From Xylogone sp. PMI_703 (taxonomy: Eukaryota > Ascomycota > Leotiomycetes): DNA of 64,000 bases. Positions 43,601-55,090 of this stretch are shown here, one piece after another. The notes under the pieces were generated by a model. It was not told where the DNA came from. It was given only the letters and a program-made list of their open reading frames with translations, and did not search any database. The DNA lies in assembly GCA_021399445.1 (NCBI GenBank), contig JAJTUQ010000004.1, forward strand, positions 1,488,001 to 1,552,000, in the 5' to 3' direction. Position numbers and translations under genes: made by a program. Numbering within the stretch: the first letter of the stretch is position 1; each line of letters begins with the position of its first letter.

Positions 43601-43755
43601 ATCAGGCCGGGAGTGACCGGCGAATTACCTATATTTTACAATCTAACAGTTCACTACATTCTTCTCATTTAACTTCATGTCTACTTGTAGTCATGTAACT
43701 GCGAATTAACGAACTTTGAACTCATATGGTTCATTACCGTCCGCTCATTCATTTC
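40691..43755. other. Gene-poor 3 kb stretch upstream of flavohemoglobin
   Basis: Higher in GC than most intergenic DNA here. Several open frames of 60-137 codons occur on both strands, notably on the minus strand at 42136-41623 and 43249-42272, but none joins into a recognisable protein. A Cys-containing frame near 42272-42466 (CPNGFRCGVCGLKGQGG) is suggestive but too short to name. It may hold an old, heavily decayed gene, or a long promoter for the flavohemoglobin gene. Confidence 0.4.
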
Positions 43756-45052
43756 CTACACAACCCACGTGTCCTGATTCTTATCATCTGTTGTCTTGGT
43801 AACCTCTTTCTTCATGGAGTCAACCTCAGCCGGATCCAGCTTCGTGTTTCCCGTGGGCTGGGCTAGTGCCCATCTGGTAAAGAGCTCCAGAGTAGCATCA
43901 TCCTTCTCGTTGAAATCGTATAGTCTGGAATAGTTCACAGCCAGCTTTCCTTCGTGGAAGAAAGCTTATAGAATGCGCGCCTGCAGTGGGCCCATGATAG
44001 AGAGTAATAGCATCTACAAAAAAAATGTGTCAGATTGAAAATCTACATTGGGTTCGGTGTATTTGGATCGGATAAGGGCCTATAAAGGGCTTACTGGAGC
44101 CTTAACATCTTCCGGACACTCTTTTGATCTGAGACGCGCAGCCATGAATCGTGATATAGCAAGCAACTCGCCTCGGAAGAGCATGCCATCATCTCCATCA
44201 TCAAGGTTGACCGTCATTGTGCAAATAAGATGCGGATAGTCGCGCTTCTCTGTGAGAGTGTGGAGCCTCCAGGTTCGATCCTGAAGCCCGCCTATATCTC
44301 CTCCTCCGGAACTGAATAGAAAGACCAACTAGTCAATATCAAACACAAATACAGATATGGAAAGGGACGCACCTCCTGGGCGACCACACGTTTTCATAGC
44401 TAACGGAGAACATCTCCAATGTACAATGTGTCCAGTATATGTCAAAGTAATGGAGGAGACCGTAGATGCGATCTTTGGTGCGTGTTGGGTCGTCAGGAAA
44501 TTTTGTCTCCGCGTCAAGGCGTGGATATTTGGTCCCTATCTCTTCGTCATCAGGAGGGGGAAGAGGTCCCTGGTACGGGATGAAGAAATGTGGGTAAGCC
44601 GAATCAAAGCTACCGTCATCGAGATTCAGGTTATTGTTCACGGAAATCTTCAGCTTTTTGTGCTTGCTGGGCTTGACTTGGTGTTTGGTGAGCTTCGTGA
44701 GGCGATCATCCAGTCTGTACAGGCGATGGCAGTAACGGCGCCTCACGCGAGCAGTTTTGATAAGCATTAATGCGGATGCAACGGGGTCAGTCAACTCAAC
44801 GGAGGCTTTTGTGGGATCCGCCATGGTGGATGCTGCTTCGGCCGCTGTATGCTCTGTTGAGGCTGATGCGTGATGTGTATTGGATGACATTGAAACAGGC
44901 AGACCTTCGCTGGTCATTGAGCTTGGGAGTAAGGAACCCTGGGAGAAGATGGTAGGAGAACCTGGACGGCGGTAGACTGAGGTTGGCTGACTTGATATCA
45001 GGTGGTCTAAACGGGAGGCCTGAGCCATGACTAAGAGTTTGCCTGATTGCAT
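43756..45052 (-). pseudogene. Fungal protein of unknown family with an internal TAA
   Basis: Three exons join in phase: 45052-44373, 44311-44095 and 44013-43756, 384 codons plus stop. The N-terminal third is Ser/Thr-rich and low in complexity, followed by a basic stretch (KTARVRRRYCHRLYRLDDRL). The central part looks conserved and globular: PHFFIPYQGPLPPPDDEE, DRIYGLLHYFDIYWTHCTLEMF, LICTMTVNLDDGDDGMLFRGE. The third exon begins MLLLSIMGPLQARIL, then TAA (bases 43968-43966), then continues in the same frame as AFFHEGKLAVNYSRLYDFNE to a normal stop at 43756. A single nonsense change is the simplest reading. I do not recognise the family. It diverges from the nuclease-like relic at 45596. Confidence 0.55.
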
Positions 45053-45595
45053 TCATGGTTGGGGACAGGACGTAGGGTAGTTTGCCTGTGCGTTTGCACT
45101 TGGGCAAAGTAATATCCTGTGTGGTATCAACGACAGGTAAGTACGATGCGTGCAGCGTACTGAAATACGTTTCCAGATGTAGAAACCCGCGAGATGGAGG
45201 CGTTTGCGACGAACAGACAACAGACATCCCCACCGCAGTGCGCCACAGTCCCCTCAACCTCCTCTGCCATTAGTGGTTCGCTAATCACGCTACGGCGGAA
45301 GCGAAGTTCGCTAGACGTCTCAGTGGCATTGGGCCCGGGGCGACCCGTGGTTGGCAGTTATTCGCTAGCAGTACAGCGTCGGGAGTGCCTGACCTGGAAC
45401 ACTGCTAGAAGGTGTGCTATGGATGCCTGTAGTTATAGTGAATTTCAGGCTGTTAATCACTATAATAGCGCTATAAACGTAGTAAGCTTCAGGCATCAAA
45501 TTCACTAAACCGCTTAACATATTCAATGTCTATTTTTACATTTTCCTGTCTCGATATTCTCGCTGTACTCTGCCTCTTCCCAGACCCTGCCTTGA

Positions 45596-46339
45596 TCCAC
45601 CAACCAATTCACAAAGGTTGCCAAAATCGGTCTAACTAACGAATCAATCCACGAACTGGACAGATTACTAGACTCAGGCTCAAAACTCTAACCAGAGTCA
45701 TCAGTTCTGTCTGCTGCATATGGCGAACTCAGCGAACCGCCTGTTCGAGGCGAGGATGTGGTAAATGCCGCCGTCGTCGACTTCTTCTTGCCCATCCTGA
45801 CGCTCTTTAAGGTTCCGAATTTCATGTGGACTCCTCACAAGAAGATGTGGAAGATGTTCCACATCCCATTGGGCCCACGGTTCTTTACTGCCAAAGTGGA
45901 TGGGTATCTCGAGCATAGAGATACAGGAGTGATCAGGGCGATCCTAGAGGCAAAGCCGGCATTACGAGAGTCGGACCCGGCCGTATACAGGATGCAAGAG
46001 TGTGCCGAATTCATTGGCTGGATCTGTAGCGATGACACCCTGGCAGAGGAATGTGCCAGTAAGTTATATCATCAGTCATCCCCATCAGGGTACTATTCTA
46101 ACTTGAAGATCACAGTTGGGTCCTCGTTACCCAGGATAAGAACCAAGTTTTCATCAGTTTTGTTGTGATGGATGAAGGATACCTGGAGTTTTTGGGGGCG
46201 GAGGGTGATCCTGGAGGACGCGCCTCGGTTATTCCTAAGGGTGACGGATTACGGCCCATACAGTGTTCTCGATATAGACGATATCCGATTCTTAGGACGC
46301 TTTGTCCTGGCGTTGACTCTTCGGGCTGCACGTGGATGA
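45596..46339 (+). pseudogene. PD-(D/E)XK nuclease-like fungal protein, decayed
   Basis: The frame encodes a core typical of the fungal PD-(D/E)XK nuclease-like family: FTAKVDGYLEHRDTG supplies the Asp, AILEAKPALRE supplies the E-x-K pair, and MQECAEFIGWI the following Gln-Glu helix. A TAA (45689-45691) interrupts the frame before this core, and no start codon was found. A GT-AG intron of about 50 bases follows EECAS and leads to WVLVTQDKNQVFISFVVMDE. A run of five G (46194-46198) then shifts the frame; the expected C-terminus (DYGPYSVLDIDDIRFLGRF) is in the next frame, ending with TGA at 46337-46339. The family is often linked to fungal crinkler-like or selfish proteins; that link is general knowledge. 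Looks like a dead copy. Confidence 0.6.
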
Positions 46340-47026
46340 GCACATCGAGATATGAGTTTTAATGACCATCAGTGGTTTATGAATTCTCGATATCTGTCAC
46401 TAGACCGGAATGCCCATGTGTACTGTGGGTAGAATATGTATTGCAGGAGGATGCGACATGCCCTGTCGACGGGTGTATTGCCGAGAGAACTGAGGCTACA
46501 GGAAGAGCTATATACAAAGAGAATGGCTAGATGCTTAGGGCCACATGACCAAATAACAATATGTGTATTGTAGAAATGCAGAATCTGCCAAAGCATCAGT
46601 CCCCCCCTTTAGCAAATTACACTTGACTCGTAACTCTTTTTGCAGATAATACAAAGCGGAGACTCGAGGCCTTCGTCCAGGAAGGTAGCCCAAAGTCATG
46701 GAAGACAGTATTGGAGCTGATTTATACAATAATAACTGGCTGTTTAAGAGAGTATTTTGGGCATCTTCACTTATAGTTGCATGCAGGCCCTGGTTATTGA
46801 CATATTGCATTTATAAAGCCAATCTAACCACGCAGGGTACGTTGGCGATATCGTATTACTACAGACTTCTCTGAGCTGTTCAAGGCAGCTTGCCCTGGTA
46901 GTGAAGACTTTGTATAAAAACTGACGCGGAATTTTGCCCATTACCACAAGATTGGGGGCCAGAACTCCAATATCCTCTCTGTGCACCAATGCAAAAAGCT
47001 TGCTCTTGCGCCAGAGCCGACACAAT
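46340..47026. other. Intergenic, 0.7 kb
   Basis: Convergent side of the MFS transporter gene. Open frames on the minus strand (46810-46535 and 47043-46771) carry no recognisable domain. Nothing else seen. Confidence 0.5.
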
Positions 47027-48783
47027 TCAACGCCAAACAGCACCTTTCCACTGAACTAGAATAGTTGGGATCACTGCAACCACCAATATCAAAGCTGTGG
47101 CGATGGCACTGCTGGCACGAAGGCCTGCTTCTGCAAACATTTTAGGGAACCTACGATCTGTGAGTGATTTACATTTACAGACTGGACGCACTACCCCATA
47201 CTTACCAAAACGGCCCAGTAAAACCCCATGTCTGACGAACAAAAGTGATAAACACGCCGACATTAGCAGCCTGTTCACGGTAACAGTCAACACTATATGT
47301 GATCATGACGGTGGTCACAATCTGGTTTCCAGCTGCCGCTATAGCAACACCAATGAGAGGAGTCACATTCCATTTGTTAGTAGCACGATCAATCTGAACC
47401 AAGAAGACAACGATACCACAGATAGTCAGCAGGTGTCCAATATAACTCAGCCACAGACGGAATTCGGGAGGAGGTGACTGGTTAATCCTGCGGTGTCGCA
47501 TCAACATCCAGTGATCGGATATGTATCCACCTATCACTTCACCGATAACTGATCCAATGATGAGGCTGATGTTCTGCAGGCCAACTTGTTGTGTATTAAA
47601 ACCGAATCTCTCTGGGAATATCTGGGGGATTTCGATGCTGGTCATGATGCTACCCCAGAGGAAGATCATAGCGTATGATGCAGCGGGAATCATGACACAG
47701 GGACGGAAAACGAAAGTTAATAGGGCAATGAAGTCCCAGATTGTTAGTGGCGTCCGATCAATACGGTCAAATGCGAAATATCTTTGTTGGAGATTTGATC
47801 TTATAGCTTTAGAATAGCTTCCACGAATATACCGACTTTCTAAGCCCAGGAAGAAATAGAGAACAAATTGGACACCATTTGTCTAGATTAACAAACAATA
47901 TGTTAGCTGCACCATCAGTAATTTTGAATAAGTCATTGAACGTACAATAGCAAGAGTCCAATAGATCCACCTGTACCCAACTCTGAGTGCAACAAACCCG
48001 AAGATAAACGGAGCGATGGGCACACCCAGGGTAACCATAATAGTCCACACGCCCATATATTGTGCTCTTTGCTTCTTGAAGAAAGTCTCCATCACAACTC
48101 CACTCCCGATTGCCGCCGCAGGGCTAATGAAGAAGGCAGTTAGAGCTCGACACAGCCCCATTGTTCCGTAGGAATGGCTCACTGCGCAGCCGACGTTGCA
48201 CACAAGGCTACATACTAATGAGATCAGGAAGACTGGACGCCGACCGAATCGCTGAGCTAGTGGACACCAAAACAGGGGAGCGGCACCAAGAACTACGATG
48301 ACGATGGAGGTGAGGTAGGAGGCTCGTTGGACACTAATGTTCAGATCGGCAGCGATGTTGACAAAGGCCGACTGGATCGCTGCTGCTGTGAATGGGGACA
48401 TCATTGCGTGGAAGGCAACCAGTGCGAGATTTATGATTTTCTGAGTAGAGCAGAGTAGTTTAGAAAATCTATGCATTCTTGAGTTGAAAAGAGCGTGTTA
48501 CGAACCTTGCTCTTTGGCCAATTGTATGGATCAGCATCGGTCATATCTGGGATGGGATCTAAGTCGATGGTGCCATGTCGTGAGAGCAGATACTGTCGAT
48601 GCTCTTCGGAAAGCGCACCGTTCTCTGTCTGCTCATAGTTTTTAGCATTCTTAAATTTGGGTGTAACTAGAGAGGTATGAGTTTAACCTTGTGCTCCAAG
48701 TTTTGAACCTCGCCGACCTCTTCCTTTTCCATTGCAGCTGTATTTTGTGGGACTGAAATATTGCTGATGTCTTCTTTGGACAT
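47027..48783 (-). CDS. MFS transporter (DHA1-like, 12 TM)
   Basis: Exons 48783-48688, 48649-48506, 48440-47946, 47882-47206 and 47150-47027 give 511 residues. The cytosolic N-terminus ends with the fungal MFS lead-in DADPYNWPKSKK. The first half contains AFHAMMSPFTAAAIQSAFVNIA and the loop 2-3 motif AQRFGRRPVFL, followed by GLCRALTAFFISPAAAIGSG. The second half contains FVFRPCVMIPAASYAMIFLWG and GGYISDHW. The C-terminal exon has one last membrane span (AIATALILVVAVIPTILVQW). Proton-coupled export or uptake of a small organic molecule is likely; substrate unknown. All junctions are phase-consistent. Confidence 0.9.
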
Positions 48784-50144
48784 CTAGATGGCTAGAATAT
48801 AAGACTTTACTATTATTAAGGGTTACGAAAACAGAGAGTACGGTTCGCCGAGGCCGTTTTAATATGGTATTTGGCTCCATCCCAACTGCTTCGGAGGATA
48901 CCACACCGACATCCTAGTTTACCTGGCGGTAATAAGTTTACTACCGCAGATCTCCATTTGAGCAATAACATGAAGATCTATGAATGCAGAGCTTCGATTG
49001 GTCTCTAAAGCTGTATTATGAAGGCAAATAAGGAGATACTAGCCAAGGATTCAGACCCAGACAGGTAATTCGAGACCTGGAGTTGGTGTTATGCGGAATT
49101 AATTACGCGGCCGGCTGCTTGACAAGGGCTTGAGTGTCCATTGTGGAGAGTGTGGGGACCTCATGATTGTGGAGATCAACTTGGTTTGCGGGGATTTGGG
49201 TCTTCCCCATGAGTATCGGAGAATAGATAACTTAATGTAACATTGGGATTCTAGCCTAGTAAGGAAGAGATAGCTAGTCAGTGTCTCTCTATATTTTGAT
49301 GTGGATAGAAGCTGCCTGGTTCCACAATAGCGAATATGGGGAAGCATGAGATTGGCCCAAGAACTGTATCTAATCAATCATACATTAGCATTTTACTATT
49401 GAAATATTGTTTTCATAACTTGCTTTGTTTTCGAAACTAGAAGAAGCTTTCAAGCCCACGAGATGCTGATTATTACTTGTATCCTAGATATACTTGTTTT
49501 GTGCCCAAGTCTAAAAGTAGAATACTGTAAAGAGAACAGGCACCACTGAGATATCTGTACATGTATTAGCTCTTGTCAGGACGGTTGGACAAAGTGAGCT
49601 ATCTCTTGGTAATAGGTTCACCGTTTCAACCCTAATCATGATAAAAACAGCAAAAGTTTCGCCCTGCTTGATTTCCTTCCACCCGTTCGCCTTGTCAGCG
49701 GCAGGTTCGATACTTATGTGTGGCGTCCTCAACGAAAGCCCACCAAATCGACCTTTTAAATGTCAAGACATGAAATCTTCATCGATTAATTAGTAGACCC
49801 TACTATGTCTCAGTTATCCCTCATAAACAACAACGCAGTCGCCATAGTTCTAGAAGTATTGCATACCCAGCTCATTTACGCGACCACTACAGAACTAGTC
49901 GTGAACCATTATTTTTGCGTGGCAATGTTGACTCTTCCAAGCAATAAGTGGCTGTGCTGGGGCTGTTGACGACGCAAGGCTGAATACAGATTCAATAATG
50001 CATACACTAGTGCCATAAAGAGACTATATAGAGCCTGATGGGTTGACGGGCGCGACAAAACTTGTGGTGATTTGTTTTATGCTCTAATATTGCAGATAGT
50101 TACGCTCTATATTGTCGCCCTGGTACACTTCGTAGATCACAGCG
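48784..50144. other. Intergenic, 1.36 kb, divergent promoter region
   Basis: Separates the MFS gene (minus) from the ubiquitin-fold gene (plus). Minus-strand frames at 49377-49099 and 49732-49511 show no features. No repeat recognised. Confidence 0.5.
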
Positions 50145-52923
50145 ATGGAGAGTTTTCATGTTAGATATAGTAGGTCTGCCTAGTGATGTATGTCTGAAGA
50201 TATCCTTTGCCCTAACTTTGTTGGCTTTGGCAGTTAGTCGCACTTACACGGTACAAGCCAAACTGGGCGACACCGTCAATACTATTGCGGAACAGATCGC
50301 AAAGCAGACCGGTATTCCGGTCGCAGAGCATCGGTACATCTATAACGGAAAACAAGTACGAGGAAACAGATTATTGTCGTCATATAATATCCGGCCTGGA
50401 GGCACTCTTAGCCTACTCTGTTGGCCACTACCCAAGAATGATCATCGTGCGCCAAAGGATAGTGTCCCCGTAGTGGCTGCATTCCCATCGGGTGATGAGG
50501 CTTTTCTTAGGATAAAACAATGGAATGCCGTGGCGGAACAGGGTGGTTTCGATGCGGATACTCACATGGTGGATCCGCATGCCCATTATGAGGCCCTAGA
50601 TTCACTTCGGCAAACGGTTCTTAAAACATCTAGGTTTCACAGTGAATCTGGAGAATATCGTTTATATGATACCGAGAAGCCTATAGATCTACAATCTTTG
50701 GCGTCTGTTGCTCCAAGGCGGGTCACCGACCTAGTGGCAATGGTTGACTTCGAACGTAATTCAGAAGCAAATGCGGTCGTGTCTAATCTCGTTGAGATTT
50801 ACCTTATGGCACACTCTACCGTCAGAACCTTTGAACTTTTACAATCGAGAAATTTCTGTACATCATTCTTCAGTATTCTTGTGGAGCGGTGTAATGGTGC
50901 AGTTGCTGAAATTGTCAAAATCCAAAAGGTTCTTCTAGTTAAGCTTAGGGACGCGCTTGAAATGGCAATCGTCACTGCTGGTATCGATAGAAGGGACATA
51001 ACGAAGGCTTATGAGAAGATTACGACCCACATTGCGCCAGCTGCTATAGAATTCTTAGAGGTCCTTATGGGCAAGCAAGTGGCAAGTGATATAGGTATCC
51101 GGAATACATTATCACAGCTGTTGAATATCTACCGTATGATAGTTTGTATTCTGGATATTGGCTTAGTTAGTTACGTTGGATCACATGCGGCACGATTTGA
51201 TATCGAGACTTTTCAGAAGGAAACTACCAGCTTTAGATTTGATATCCAAAATAGTCTCTCTTTCGACTGCAGTTTGCGAACTTTGGCCTGTCTCAATGGC
51301 TTTCTGGATGCAAAGTCCGTCTGGGTATTCCGAGCCGGAGTGAATCTTCCACCTGCAACCATACAAGATGGGAAAAATAAGACGAAAGGTCTTTTCATTC
51401 TTACTACTATCGATGCGCTCGCGGATATCTGGGGCAGTGTATGGGCAGAACCTGTAGAAGAAACCGCAGCCAACGAAAAGGATGTGCGTATCAAAAAGTA
51501 TCATGTTTCTAAAGGAGTTATCAGGCGCGTCCGCGAAGATGCTGTGCCCTTGGTCCATGGGACGGTAAGGTGCCACTGGTATAGCTGGACACAGGATTAT
51601 CGGCGGCGGTTTTCAACGCTATTTTCCAAGACGGACAATTTAACTATGGCGGTGAACGATAGGCTTCTAATTGGAGATGAAGTGCAAATGAATAATAAGT
51701 GTACTTACAGTCTTCAGGAATATGAGATGGATTATTACGACAGGATTAACGAGTTAGGCACGAAGCCTTCCGCTTGGAAACTAGATGGTGTTAGTATGGC
51801 TGTGCAATTGAGCGCCCCGAAAGTATTTGCCTTCCAGATCCAGGGAAACGTTAAGAGAGTCCCTGAAACAACAGTCAAAGAGCACTTATGGACAAAGTGG
51901 AATTTCCAACCCGAGCGTGCAAATCCGGCAATCTTGAATAGCTGTTTTGCCGTAGAGATCAGCCACTGCACTGGTAACGCAAGAAGGATCCCTCTTAAGT
52001 GCATTCTTTTGATGGAGCCTGTGCAAGAGCTACTGGAGCGTCAGATTCCGGGGTGGTCAACTTCTACATGGGGTATGAGTTTCCAAAAAGCACTTATGAC
52101 TCCTTCCAACGATGCCATATTTCAGTTCTGGAACACGCACGTAGAGCAGAGGCCGTTGGTAGGACAGCTGATTAGATGTGTCTTGGATGTACTCGATAGC
52201 ACGGGAACGACTAAGTTAGGCTGTCGTGCTGCTATTCTGCTTCAGAATCGTGAACTGAGTCTGGATCTTTATTCTGGACTCAACGAGTGGACTGTGCTAC
52301 TTCAAGATTCGTATCTCATGGCGACCTATGCCATCATCAACGAGATTTGTTTAGAGTGCAGGCAGCCGGATCATACAATATCAACTTGTGGCAACGAGCT
52401 GCAATATACTGTCCTTCAAACACAGATCGGGATTAAAACGGAGGGCAATAATGTTACCTCGCCGATCAAACCATCTGGGATCGAGGCACATCGGGAGCTG
52501 AAACACTTGAAAATTGAACCACACGGCCATATATATCAGAGAGTAGATACAGAAGTAACAGCCAGAGGTGGTCCCTATTTAATGACCCCTGAATCTCCGT
52601 TCAAGCGAGTACTACTTCCAAACCACAAACTCGCCATCGCCAGAGAACTGTCAACCTTACCTAACGGCTTTCTCCAAGGACTTGAGAAATTGATCATTCG
52701 CGCATCTAAAAAGAGCTACGGCGGCATGAGGTATCAACGCAGCTGTACGCAGCTAAAGAACAACAGAGATATATCTAATTTCAAAATGGCAGATATGGAA
52801 GTGACTGAAAGTGCATTGCCACGGCTACCATTGGGAGCTAGTATCGCCGATGTTCCGAATATGGATGTTGAAACACAAGGGGGGCAGTCTCTAACTTACC
52901 ACATCCGCACAAATACAGACTGA
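50145..52923 (+). CDS. Large protein with an N-terminal ubiquitin-like domain
   Basis: Exon 1 is 50145-50169 and exon 2 is 50234-52923, 904 residues. The 64-nt intron (GTAGGT..TTGGCAG) places the start as MESFHVRYISRTYTVQAKLG, which aligns end to end with ubiquitin. The fold continues with AEQIAKQTGIPVAEHRYIYN, GKQVRGNRLLSSYNI and GGTLSLLCW. No Gly-Gly follows at the processing position (CWPLPKND), so the domain is a built-in module, not a conjugatable tag. The remaining 830 residues are mostly helical to about 300 (LVAMVDFERNSEAN, LLQSRNFCTSFFSILVERCNG), then mixed. A possible zinc knuckle lies near the end (ICLECRQPDHTISTC). No catalytic motif recognised. A start at 50158 without splicing would add a spurious hydrophobic leader. 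Frame intact. Confidence 0.75.
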
Positions 52924-53479
52924 TTGCTCTTTGGCACACTTTGAAGCTATCGGACAATTCATTGTAGTACCAGTCTCTAAGATATATAAATGGGTGCCTT
53001 AAGACTACGTGGTTTCATGGATAAGGATAGATATTATAATAGAGTGTGGGACCCCTATAAACGCTCTGACGCTTTACAATTTAATTATTGGCCGGAATAT
53101 ATCCCCTTATAATTACTATGTGCATTCGAATTTTTAGCGTTTTACCATTTATTACCCTCAACCTTGCTTGCGGTAAGTATTCCCGGAGCTCGTTGCGTAT
53201 CGTTACCCTATAGCCTCGACTGGGGCTTAAAGAAGGATCAGCTATCAGTAGGTGAATAGTCCATGACATGGAACATTATGATTCGAGTCTATCACCGCTA
53301 GCGCTTTGCGGATTGGACTATGATGAATGAGAGACTGATAATCCAAATTAATTCTCTACGTATATACGCTACGCCAAACCTACAACAACGCTCTGTGGAT
53401 AGAAAAAAGTTAGGAATTTTCCATATTTATACACCGCTAGAACTCCAAAATGCAATTGCATCCGCTATAATGACTCCTG
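52924..53479. other. Convergent 3' intergenic, 0.55 kb
   Basis: AT-rich, between the ubiquitin-fold gene and the SNG1-like gene. Nothing recognised. Confidence 0.5.
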
Positions 53480-55090
53480 CTAATCATCCTGACTATCGTC
53501 TGCCGCTCCAACAGTAAAAGCAAATGATGGGCCAAACTGAATACTCTGCGATCTGGTCTGTGCTCTCAGTGTATGTCGAGTCTCCTGGCGAATAACTTCT
53601 GCAAGGTCCTCTTTATCTTTCTCAGCAGCACGTGTTTTTGCCTCCTCATCTTCTCCCTCTTCAATCCCACTAGGAGAGATCTCAGTGGAAGTAACTGATC
53701 CAGCCCTGGCTCTCTCTTCTCTCAACCTCTCCTCCAGTCTCTGCCTCTCGAATCGCAGTGCAGCATCAATTCTACCCTGGAACGCTGCTTTATCACTCTC
53801 CTCTTTTATTGTAGCGTAGTGAGCTCGTCGATGAATACCCAATGCGCTTAGAAGGAGACCAGATATTTCCAGTGAAAACAACACTGGTAAGGTATATCTC
53901 AGATGTGGATTGCAACCATGGGACCATATATCGACTAGCGTCTCATACACTTCATGCGCTGGCATGACATATGCCCATTTATAGAAGCCGGGTGAAAGCT
54001 CGAATGGAACGAGAATGGCTCCGACATTGAAGACTACCCATGTGATGAGTGCCATCGGTACAAACGGTGGTGGTAGCCATACTGTAAATACGTCTAATGT
54101 TAAGAAGTTGCAATGGGCGAATAACCATATTGCCATCCAACTTAGAACAAACTGGTTTCCATTCACTTTCCAGTTAACTCGATATGCCCAAACCGCACCG
54201 GTAACACAGAGACTTCCTAGAAACGTGTATATCAACGAGAGCATCAAGCGAAAGAGGAAGACGCGGTGCGGGTTAAGACGAGAGTAGATCTTGAAAGCCT
54301 CATAGAGTGCGTTGATAGTGCCAAGGAAGAAGAACTGTTGGATGATCATCAAGATTATGACTAGGGTGTTGTAGATTAGACGTGAGCCCTGGTTCGTTTG
54401 CTGGATGTGCACCGATGTGAGTGTCCATGGCTGGGCAAAGATAGAGAAGGTGTTAGGTGTGGAGTCGATACTTAGGTCTGACGTCCAGTTACCACTTGCG
54501 TAGAAGGTAGCTGCTGTGGAAGATAGTGTTTGGAGGTTTCCGGAGATATAAGAGTCTACCACAGCGGGATAGCGGGCTTCATTCCAGACATAAGATAAAA
54601 TATTTGCTTTGTTGTACGTGCCTCCCGTTGTCAAAGCGGTTTCGATACGACCAGAAGCCCCCGAAGATGTATACAGCCCCGCCCAGTACCGTGTTGAGCA
54701 CACTTCCCTTCTTATATCCGCAGGAGTTGGGAATTCCAGAACGGATTTCTCGATGACAGTGGGATAGTCAGAACCTTCAAGTCTCTCATTATAAGCCTGG
54801 CGAATAGCCGTTCCAACCGCACCATTCGTGTCATAATCCACGAAGAGAATAGTGAAGTTATGCGTATGCTGCTGTTGCTGATACAATGCCCCGAAAAGGT
54901 ATGCAAATAGCCCGAAGAACAAAATCGCTAGCAAGATAAGGTTCTTGAAAGATGCTCTGAGTAACTGGTGTCGCGCTTTTAGAACCGAAGGGTGATTTGC
55001 AGGCACACGATTCTCGTGTGCTTTGCTATACCGCTTCATCGTTGCGAAGCCCACGGCTTGTTGCACTGCTTCGCGCATCGTGGCGACCAT
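53480..55090 (-). CDS. SNG1/DUF3533-family membrane protein
   Basis: Intronless gene for 536 residues. The yeast homologue SNG1 gives nitrosoguanidine resistance and affects membrane lipid asymmetry, so a plasma-membrane role is likely. Topology: one N-terminal span (FKNLILLAILFFGLFAYLFGALY), a long outside domain of about 180 residues beginning FTILFVDYDTNGAVGTAIRQ, then five further spans (LIYNTLVIILMIIQQFFFLG through LPVLFSLEISGLLLSALGIH). The family signature is the stretch with FELSPGFYKWAYVMPAHEVYETL. The C-terminal tail is acidic coiled coil (RQRLEERLREERARAG). Related to the membrane parts of ABC-2 exporters, without an ATPase. Frame intact. Confidence 0.9.
   Translation of the reverse strand: MVATMREAVQQAVGFATMKRYSKAHENRVPANHPSVLKARHQLLRASFKNLILLAILFFGLFAYLFGALYQQQQHTHNFTILFVDYDTNGAVGTAIRQAYNERLEGSDYPTVIEKSVLEFPTPADIRREVCSTRYWAGLYTSSGASGRIETALTTGGTYNKANILSYVWNEARYPAVVDSYISGNLQTLSSTAATFYASGNWTSDLSIDSTPNTFSIFAQPWTLTSVHIQQTNQGSRLIYNTLVIILMIIQQFFFLGTINALYEAFKIYSRLNPHRVFLFRLMLSLIYTFLGSLCVTGAVWAYRVNWKVNGNQFVLSWMAIWLFAHCNFLTLDVFTVWLPPPFVPMALITWVVFNVGAILVPFELSPGFYKWAYVMPAHEVYETLVDIWSHGCNPHLRYTLPVLFSLEISGLLLSALGIHRRAHYATIKEESDKAAFQGRIDAALRFERQRLEERLREERARAGSVTSTEISPSGIEEGEDEEAKTRAAEKDKEDLAEVIRQETRHTLRAQTRSQSIQFGPSFAFTVGAADDSQDD

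Noticed and set aside
44270..44290. ggttcgatcc, reminiscent of a tRNA T-loop
   Set aside because: Lies in coding sequence of the unknown-family gene and no cloverleaf can be formed around it.
45194..45508. 104-codon plus-strand open frame between the two damaged genes
   Set aside because: No features and it overlaps the divergent upstream region; likely chance.
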